Origin: Diogma glabrata
Taxonomy: Eukaryota > Arthropoda > Insecta > Diptera > Cylindrotomidae
Reading direction: 5' to 3'
Length of the DNA: 64,000 nucleotides
NCBI GenBank assembly: GCA_963693315.1
Contig: OY856187.1
Coordinates: forward strand, 112,755,746-112,819,745
In this document: positions 56,519 to 64,000 of the stretch, in pieces
Position numbering within the stretch: the stretch's first letter is position 1
Layout: every line of letters begins with the position of its first letter
Position numbers and translations under genes: made by a program
The notes under the pieces: model-generated
Told to the model about the DNA's origin: nothing
What the model saw: the letters and a program-made list of their open reading frames with translations, nothing else
Database searches by the model: none

Positions 56519-56788
56519 TAAAATGCAATATTTAAAAATATACTTTTTATTGTTTATTTTTAATTTTATTTTATTAATAATAATATAAACTTCCTTATAG
56601 TAACAATTTGATTTTATTTTTTTATTTTACAGAATATCGATTTCGACTTACGTCATCCTCAGTTCTTAAATTATTCCTTAAATTATTTATTAAAATCAAA
56701 TTGTTACTATAAGGAAGTTTATATTATTATTAATAAAATAAGATTAAAAATAAACAATAAAAAGTATATTTTTAAATATTGCATTTTA
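56519..56788. repeat. Near-perfect 98-bp inverted repeat with 74-bp spacer
   Basis: Arm 56519-56616 and arm 56691-56788 are reverse complements with one mismatch by eye (TAATTTTATT versus TAATCTTATT). The arm's inner end is CCTTATAGTAACAATTTG. The spacer contains TTTTATTTTACAG and a CGTCATCCTCAG motif. Confidence 0.95.
56641..56662 (-). other. Hammerhead-like motif 1
   Basis: Minus strand: CTGAGGA, T, GAC-GTAA-GTC, GAAA. This follows the CUGANGA / stem II / GAAA order. It sits in the loop of the 98-bp hairpin. Flanking stems I and III are not convincing. Confidence 0.3.
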
Positions 56789-57301
56789 TATACTGTCCCT
56801 TTTTTGTAATTCATAGATCGGCCGATGGTAATATAATAGTGATACCCCAATAACAATTGCCAAGTAATGTTAACATTAATGGACCAGTTGCTTGGCCGTT
56901 TTTCAGAGTCTGGCAAAACCTGTTTGAGATGACTTGAAAATTCTAAAACTACAGTTTCAGTAAATTTTGCATGCCAAACAGATGTAGAAAACATATGAAA
57001 AAGCAAGAAACTATTGAACACCACCTTTAATCTCTTAAATTTCGATTTTTCGGAAACGATGTCGGTAACTTAGAAATCATATTGGAAGATAAAGTTTTCT
57101 CCGATATCAACGGTTTATGCGCTTTATCGAAAAACTTCACAGCAATTTTTTTTGAACCATGAAGAAAATTTTTTTAAAATAAATAACTTTTTTTATAAAA
57201 AAATAAGATATTACAATAGTCTTATTTCATATTGGTTTGAAAAATTGTACTCTTATTTTTAGACTATTTTTATATATATCATCTGTGACATATCAACATA
57301 A

Positions 57302-57327
57302 GTTTCGACCTTTCGGGTCATCTTCAG
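57302..57327 (-). other. Hammerhead-like motif 2
   Basis: Minus strand: CTGAAGA, T, GACC-CGAAA-GGTC, GAAAC. Same layout as motif 1, with a better stem II. GACA just before and TGTC 15-18 nt after could pair as stem I. Penelope-like elements carry such motifs (established), but no Penelope ORF is visible here. Confidence 0.35.
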
Positions 57328-57437
57328 TGTCTAAAACAATAAAACCGCAGTTTAACACCAAAAAAAGTGATAAAGCAATTATAAGTACAACAAATAAAAC
57401 AGGATTAGAAATCAAATTACTTAAAAATAAAATTTAA

Positions 57438-58352
57438 TTCAAGTCATTGCTTCTTAGACACTTACAGTTACATATGATGTAACTAGTCAACACAAAAACT
57501 TTAAAATATTTGAAACATTAATAAAAATTATTTTCATTATTAAAATAATAGACTTATCAATTACCAAAAAAAAAATAAAACTTATTTATTTTAAACTAAA
57601 ATGTTTGATTTTTAAAAAGCCTACTTGTGATCAGACAATGATTAAGTCAGTGTAAGCAAAAGTAATTTTTTACTTTCACTGTTAAAAATGTTAAAACACG
57701 AAATTCTTAAGGAAGTCGTTGTTGCCGTTGATTAAGCATCTTAAAATTTTTTTTCGCCACATCACAGTTTAAACCTTTCCATCAAACATGCGAAATTAAA
57801 TTAAAAAATTTGTTGTTATTCTAAATATATTGATTTTAAAGATATTGTTGTAGGAGGTCTGCATGCAAACCACATCCACCAGTCCCTTGCTTGAGCTGGC
57901 ATGAATTCTGGTGACCAAACATCATAACAAGCAATTTAACATAACCAAAATTTAAACCGAAAACGGGTGCCACATTACTTTAATATTAATATTAAAAAAA
58001 AAAACATAAAAAAATAACCACTTCCCTGTTTAGTCGTTCCTCTGATGATCCAGATTTTAGCTTCTGCTGTGTCAATTCAAATAGAAATATACGATTATGG
58101 AATTTATTTTCGCACCATCATAGTTTTTTCAACCATCTATTATATAACAATTAGTGATCACTGAGCCACCACCCTAACAGCATACACAATATTTACTTTA
58201 TTTTCGAATTTCTACTCCTTTCCATTTTTTTATCAAAACCAACTGTCTAACTTAAAAAACACAATTCCAATTAATTTCTCATGGCACGAGCCAAAAGAAT
58301 ATCGTCGAGAATAAATTTCTTTTTTCTTTGTATAAAAAATGATCTTCTTAAT
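57438..58352. other. AT-rich spacer
   Basis: No gene or repeat recognised. Confidence 0.55.
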
Positions 58353-60597
58353 ATTACTTCGGTCTGAAAGACCTAAGTATTACATTCATGAGCCAAAAGT
58401 GAAATTCTTACGCCCACTTTTTTGGCATTTCTCGACGTTTTAGGACCTACTGATTCTAAAAAAGCAAAAAAAAATGTATGTCTGTCTGCTGGCCGTCCGG
58501 TCGTCTGGCCGTCAATACCAACGAAATCTAGAAAACCGCTGAACTGATTGTTGTCTGAACTGACATGTTGTCAAGTGTGTCAAAAGAAAGATTTTTATTT
58601 ATTTTTTTACCCAATTTTTTGGAAAAAAATAAAATTAATTATTTGTTTGACATGAAATTTTATTATTATTATTGAGAATTATGACTTAGTTATTTGTATG
58701 AAATGAAATGTATAATGAACATGAAATTATTATTATTGAGAATTTTATTGCATTATAAGTTTGTCAAAAAAATATTGTCGTGTCAAAAAATGATTTCATT
58801 TATTTTTTAGATAATTTTTCGGAAAAAAAAATTTAGCTGTTTGTTTACGTAAATATAATTGAACATGGAAATTTTTGAAATTTTGAAATATTTTTAGAAT
58901 TCTGGAAAAGCTTCAATTTTTAATTTTTAAAAAATTTGTGGAATATTTTTAGAATTTTGAAAAATTTTAAATTTTTGATTTTATTATAATTTTTATAACT
59001 TAGGAAAAAAGTTCAATGTAATAATTTTGTTATAATTTTTGGAATATTTTTAGAGTTTTGGAATAAGTTTGAATTTTTGAATTTTTAAGAATTTTTGGAA
59101 TATTATTCAAATTTAGAAAAAGTTTAAATTTTTGATTTTATTCCAATTTTTTAAATATTTTAAGAATTTTGAAAAAGTAGAGTTTTTGAATTTTATATAT
59201 ATTTTTAGAATTTTGAAAAAAGATTCAATTTTTGATTTTGTAAGAATTTTTGGAATATTTTTAAAATTTTGAAAAATTTTAAAGTTTTGATTTTATTATA
59301 ATTTTTATAATTTTGGAAAAAGTTACAATTTTTGATTTTGTTATAATTTATGCAATATTTTTAGAGTTTTTGAAAAAAGTTTTAATCTTTGATTTTGTTA
59401 TAATTTTTTAAATATTTTTAGAATTTTATTTGAAAAATATGGAGGGGCTGAAATCTCACAGCTCTGAGGTATCAAGACTTCGGTCTGGGTTAAGGATTTT
59501 GATATAGTTTTCGGCAAAAAACTTTTATGAGGACATGGTTTTTAGTTTTGGGCAGCAAAGTATATCAAGCATAACTCTTTGTTAAAGCACTAGTGTTTTT
59601 TATATCTGTTAAAAAATTTATTACAAAACTAACACGAAACATCAATACGTTACCGGAAAATTATAATCAAAATTCCAAAAATATTGTTAAATTAAATAAA
59701 ATCAAACTTTTTCAAAATCCCAAAAATATTCCAAAAATTAGAATAAAATCAGATATTTAAATTTTTTCTAAATTCCAATAATATTTCAAAATTCTTAAAA
59801 ATTCAAACTTTTTCTAAAATTCTAAAAATATTGCAAAATATATTACAAAATCAAAAATTGAAAATTTTTTCAAAATTCCAAAAATTATAATAATATCAAA
59901 AATTAAAAATTATTCAAAATTCTAAAAATATTCCAAAAATTCTTACAAAATCAAAAATTAAAACTTTTGCCGAAATTGTAAAAATATTGCAAAAATTATT
60001 ACAAAATCAGATATAGAAACTTTTCAAAATTCCAAAAATGTTTCAAAAACTATAACAAATTCAAAAATTTCCATGTCCAAATTCATTTTTAAATTACAAT
60101 TACGTCATAAAAACAGCTACATTTTTTTTGGCATTTTTAGAATCAGTAGGTCCTAAAACGTCGAGAAATGCCAAAAAAAGTGGGGGTAAGAATTTCACTT
60201 TGAGCTCATGAATGTAATACTTAGGTCTTTCAGACCGAAGTAAAAGTTTGATTTTTGTTATTTTCTTTAATTTTTACAATATTTTTGGAATTTTGAAAGA
60301 AATATGAATTTGTTATTTTGAAATATTATTTCGAAACGCTGAATGGAGAGGTTTTGAGTAGTTTGCTGATTGTATAATCTTTTCACTAAATTATGTTAAT
60401 TTATGATCTGTTATAATTTTCCGAAGACGTATTGATATTTCGTGTTCGTTTTGTAATACATATCTAAAAAAAATGCACATATCAAAAATACATGCACTTT
60501 AACAAAAAGTTATGTTTGATATACATCGCCGCCCAAAACTAAAAACCATGTCCTCATAAAAATTTTTTGACCTTAAACTATATCAGAATCCTTAATC
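58353..60597 (+). mobile_element. Family-H repeat copy F, interrupted by copy G
   Basis: The 5' palindromic end is at 58353. The minisatellite runs from about 58870 to 59430, where copy G starts. The 3' portion resumes at about 60244 (TTTGATTTTTG...) and proceeds to about 60597, where it stops just before the inverted 11-mer and 3' hairpin, so the 3' terminus is lost. Confidence 0.8.
59438..60243 (-). mobile_element. Family-H repeat copy G, complete, nested in copy F
   Basis: Both ends are present: 3' GGAGGGGCTGAAATCTCACA at 59441 and 5' GTCTTTCAGACCGAAG ending 60240. Length 806 bp. It lacks the ~500-bp block with the GACACACTTG motifs, deleted at an ATTTTTTTTGGC junction (~60122). Because it lies within copy F in reverse orientation, it inserted later. 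Confidence 0.85.
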
Positions 60598-61292
60598 CAA
60601 TCTTTTTTGAGTTTTATCCTAATCCAGCAAAAAAAACAAATAGAAAATGAATAAAAATTGCATACAAGTTTCCGGACAGGTTGAGATGTACTTGCACGGT
60701 ATGTTTTAAATTTTAAATTTACAATATTATACAATTTTCCAACTAAAATTTTAGACCTGAGAGGCACATTTTTGAGCAGTAGAAATTGTGAGTGCTACCG
60801 TTGTTATTCCACTGCTAAAGCTATTGGTATATGATATCTCAAATTAACTCTTATGTCAATAGCAGAGACTGGCGCACACGAGGTTGTCAAACTAGTAGAT
60901 CAAATAAAAAATAAAATAATATTCACTCTTAAATTTAATATGAGCGTACAACTAGTGTGCAAACGGTAAGGTAGTTCAAAACAGACAGGAATGTAACGTC
61001 TCCAACTATGTTATGCCCAACACATTCTGATAGGTACATTTTTGTTTGCATCTAAAGTAAACAAGCAATTAACACATTAATCGTACCAACTTTCCGTAAC
61101 ATCAAGTAACCTAAGAATCATTTAATAACTAATAACTAGCATATGCAGTGTTTCACTGTATTTAAAAAAAAGAAGAGAAAATTAAACATATTAATTTCTT
61201 TTATTATATTTCTTTAATTTGATCTCTGAACTTTTGTTTGTTAATATTTTGCAAACATTGATAATTTATTTTATTTTATTTCTAATCCACGT
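60598..61292. other. AT-rich spacer
   Basis: No gene recognised. Confidence 0.5.
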
Positions 61293-61308
61293 CCCAAGTA
61301 ACAATTTT

Positions 61309-61590
61309 GCTCTAAATATGCTTTAAGAGCGCTTTTAGAGCTGATTTATAGAGCTACGTGCTTTAATGTTTGCTCTAAAAGCCCTTGTAGAACTCTTATA
61401 GAGCTTAGTAAAAGCAAAAAGTGGCGGTTTATAGAGCAAATTAATTTTTTTTGTGGCTCTACAAGAATGATTCTGAGGTCCATTATGAAGCGCATTACTC
61501 TATATAGCAATTACATAAAAGCGTTTGTGGCAATCGTTATAGAGCTTTCTAGTTTCTATCATATTTTTGTATTTAAACATTTTGCTCTAA
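61309..61590. repeat. Dispersed TAGAGC/GCTCTA motif cluster
   Basis: GCTCTAAAAGC, GCTTTTAGAGC, TATAGAGCT and close variants recur about every 15-40 bp and in both orientations; several pairs form small palindromes. Confidence 0.85.
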
Positions 61591-62742
61591 AACGAACTCG
61601 AATTATTTTCTAAAATATCCGACGTAATTTTAAAAACGAATTCATCCGAATAATAAGATTTATTAGATTTTTTTACAGAAAATATTTTGTATGTTTTGAC
61701 TTATTAAAATAAAATGGAAAATTGTTGGAATTATAAACTGAATTTTAAGTATAGATTAAAGTGAAAAATCCGTTCCAGTTATTTTTTATCGTATATATTG
61801 ATACGATACTTTCAAATTTTCAATGCGCTCATGAAATATGTAATAATTATTCCTAAAATTACTAGTTGTTGAAAATATTTATTTTTTTTATTTTAATGAC
61901 AAGCGGGATTTTACAATTTTTTTAAACTGTGTTTGGAAATTTTAGCATGATTTAAAAGCTAAGCCTAAATGAATTATTTCAAAAAATAAAATAAAACCAA
62001 ATTTTATCTGCATTCCAAATATGGCCGACTTTTTTATATTTTCTTATAATTAATATGGACGGATTCTTGCAACAGTTGTTATTTATGCATTTTAAAAGCA
62101 TTTTATCTCTCTTTATATTATTATTCAGTATTTTGCTTTATTGAGGAATCTGGCGCTTCTTCTTTAAGGTTGTTATAAAGCAAGCAACCGTATATGATTA
62201 TCCTTTTATGTTCATCAGCGCAACAAACTGAAATACAAAATAATAAACAAACATAATAGAGCAGGAAGCTCTATATTAGATGTTTTTGTTGTTTTCAGTG
62301 TTTTATTGTTTCTAATAGAGCTCTCAGTAAAATCATAACCTTAAACAATATAGTGTTGAGCATTGAATGATCTTGTGTGATTAATCGATTTAAATATTTA
62401 AAATTTAACAAAATTAAAATTATTTATGTTAATTTAAATCATTTTCGTGAAATAAGGTTCAAGTGTAAGTGTTTTTATTAGATTCAAATGCGATCTATTC
62501 AATTTTAAATTTTTTTGAAGTACTAATTAAAATTGTGATGTAATATAAAGTAAATTAATTAATATTATAAAAATTGTTAGTTAAAATGTCGATTATAAGT
62601 TTCTAAAGAAAACAATGAATCAAATTGGATTCCTTAATTTTATTGTAGTTGCATATAATTTAATAATTTATAGTTTTTCTCAGCTAACTCAGAAAAGTCA
62701 AAAATGAAAAAGATCGCTTTTGAATCTAACAGATACAATTAG

Positions 62743-63708
62743 TATTGTGTAAATTATAGTTACGTTTATATTTCATGTGGATTTGTGTTGTGCATAATAG
62801 CTGAATTATTCGAGGAGAATAATGTTTTTTGGTATCCATCTGCAAATTGGAGTACTAAACGGCGAAAGTCGGTGATAAAAAATGCTTTCGCTAAGCCGGA
62901 TAAGGCTACTTGGGTTCCTCGTCCATGCGTTGTAAAACGTAAGAAAATAAATTCATATGAAATTGCGGAGCAAGTTGAAGAAGAGCTACTAGCGAAAACC
63001 GTTACAACTGCGACTGAAGACGAATTGTACGACAGTAAAAATGAGGAACTTCCAACTAAAAGGTGTAAAAATCCGTATGCATCGAGATCACCGCAGCTCA
63101 GTTTAAATCAAATAGCAATTGATTGTTTGAACAACGAAACGCCAACCTATACAAATGAACATTGCTTTCAGTTTTCAGACAATATCAATACATCAACAGA
63201 AAAGGCTGCGAAAAATTCAAATTCTGACAGTATGCTGCAACGAATTTTAAAAAATCAAAGTGACATCACAAAAAATCAAGAATTATTATTGGAAGAAATT
63301 AACGAAGTTAAATCTAAAATGATTAACGGATTTGCAAAAGTATATACACAAATTGATAATATATTCTCAAAAAGTAAGGTTCCATTACAATCTCTGCCGA
63401 CTAATCAACAAGCTTTTTCAACTGCTGCTTTTCACAAAATTGCTAATTACCAGGATGCTAATGATGTCAACAATGCCTTAAAATGTGAAAAATACATGGA
63501 GGATATGGTAATATGATATTAAGTTATATATAAATATGCTGAGATAAACACAAAAATATATTTTCAGGTTTCCCAAATGGCATATATAGTTGGCAAAGGA
63601 AGCGTTCGATTTGGAGACGGTGGTCGAATATATATAATTTACATATATGATCATTTTAGTGAAATAGAAGGTGAAGCCGTTGTACAAATTAGACTAGAGA
63701 ACACATAA
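62743..63708 (+). CDS. Two-exon gene with DUF4806-like C-terminus, 5' end incomplete
   Basis: Exon 1 is open from about 62743 to 63507; intron 63508-63567 (60 bp, GTAATATG...TTTTCAG, phase 0); exon 2 63568-63708 ends in TAA. The N-terminal section reads LFEENNVFWYPSANWS then KRRKSVIKNAF and PDKATW, matching the N-terminus of a repetitive arthropod family (pattern EE..V.vvP.nW...........I......P...W). A polar linker follows, with a coiled coil predicted by eye (QRILKNQSDITKNQELLLEE...). After splicing, the C-terminus reads YMEDM then VSQMAYIVGKG...GRIYIIYIYDHF, resembling DUF4806, shortened at its end. No in-frame ATG precedes the conserved start, so an upstream exon or a lost start is required. 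The frame is intact otherwise. Such genes are often carried by DNA transposons; function unknown. Confidence 0.6.
63508..63567 (+). other. 60-bp GT-AG intron
   Basis: ATG|GTAATATGATATT ... ATATTTTCAG|GTTTCCC. Without splicing the frame ends at TGA two codons later. Size and AT-richness match typical fly introns. Confidence 0.65.
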
Positions 63709-64000
63709 AAAATTTAAACGCAAACATATTTAAAATAAGTGGAATTTATCATATTTATTATTTCTGTAATATATTGAAACTATGTATTTTTATTTTAACT
63801 AAATTTTTATAAAAAACGATTAGAAGTATAATCGTATATGAATTAAATATATGTATATGAATTAAATGTATGATTTATAATTTATTTATAATTTATTTAA
63901 TCGTGATGACTTAATTGGTGTTGAGAAAAAATCAGCTTTTATCTTTAATGATTTGCCTATTATTTTTATTTGATTATTTTCTGTTTTAATTATTTTTTGG
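63709..64000. other. AT-rich 3' flank
   Basis: Downstream of the two-exon gene. Contains AATTAAATATATG repeats (63840-63870); nothing else is recognised. Confidence 0.5.

Larger units (their letters stand above)
55985..56900. mobile_element. Palindromic (foldback-like) element
   Basis: CAACTGGTCCAGTAATGG at 55990 reappears inverted as ATGGACCAGTTG at about 56878-56892. A ~65-bp block (TAACAAAAGCCAAGTACTG, 56380-56441) reappears directly as TAACAATTGCCAAGTAATG (56850-56905). The very strong hairpin 56519-56788 lies between. Borders and family unknown. Confidence 0.45.
61293..64000 (+). mobile_element. Probable DNA transposon with TAGAGCT subterminal repeats, right end outside window
   Basis: CCCAAGTAACAATTTTGCTC at 61293 begins a ~300-bp zone with about ten TAGAGC/GCTCTA motifs in both orientations (for example 61309, 61336, 61351, 61373, 61416 and 61540), and more at 62262-62325. 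The start resembles the CCCAGCTAACACAAT end at 34053. A two-exon gene follows. The other end is not in the window, so the transposon call is inference. Confidence 0.4.

Noticed and set aside
62785..63516. Single-exon reading with a start at 62785 and stop at 63516
   Set aside because: 62785 is GTG, not ATG, and the last codons read into a splice donor (GTAATATG). The two-exon model continues the conserved C-terminal domain and is preferred.

Overview
The window looks like a gene-poor stretch of a very AT-rich insect nuclear genome, most likely a fly. The reasons are a 60-bp GT-AG intron in a recognisable gene, candidate exons isolated in long noncoding DNA, and dense relics of arthropod transposon families: Ty3/gypsy LTR, L2/jockey-type and RTE-type LINEs, Penelope-like with GIY-YIG, a Tigger/pogo-like element, a CXC-domain element and INE-1/HINE-like interspersed repeats. 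I see no rRNA, convincing tRNA, operon, Shine-Dalgarno arrangement or CRISPR array. Species cannot be fixed from the sequence.

Layout. 1-1392: one end of an interspersed repeat (family H). 1848-1938: a possible exon. 3767-5240: a 5'-truncated LINE on the minus strand with a poly(A) tail. 5640-7240: a minus-strand gypsy relic with a 64/60-bp-arm hairpin nearby. 8235-17237: a nested composite made of a CXC-domain transposon gene split by a 1515-bp Tigger-like element, a family-H copy that itself holds three insertions, and an inverted copy of the CXC element's upstream region. 19121-19267 and 20079-20144: candidate host exons. 21741-24690: a second gypsy copy with PR, RT, RNase H and IN fragments and a probable 3' LTR. 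27561-30829: two family-H copies, a 54-aa membrane-peptide ORF and an RTE endonuclease relic. 34053-38149: a DNA transposon with CCCAGC ends and a broken transposon gene, interrupted by a Penelope-like element with an inverted partner copy. 38760-40620: a third gypsy copy. 48079-49655: a family-H copy with an expanded minisatellite. 51361-51692: a hairpin-bearing tandem repeat. 55985-56900: a palindromic element with a nearly perfect 98-bp-arm hairpin. 58353-60597: a family-H copy with another inserted inside it in reverse. 61293-end: an element or locus rich in TAGAGCT motifs with a two-exon gene encoding a DUF4806-like protein.

Family H is the unifying theme. Seven copies share a palindromic 5' end, a second inverted copy of the same 11-mer (ACTTCGGTCTG) set back about 37 bp from the 3' end, a hairpin beyond it, and a degenerate ~56-bp AT-rich minisatellite. 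This is the layout described for HINE/INE-1 elements, the non-autonomous relatives of Helentrons. The insertions give a relative chronology. The sharpest case is the CXC gene: removing the Tigger-like element and one TA of its target duplication restores an open frame that ends 21 codons further on.
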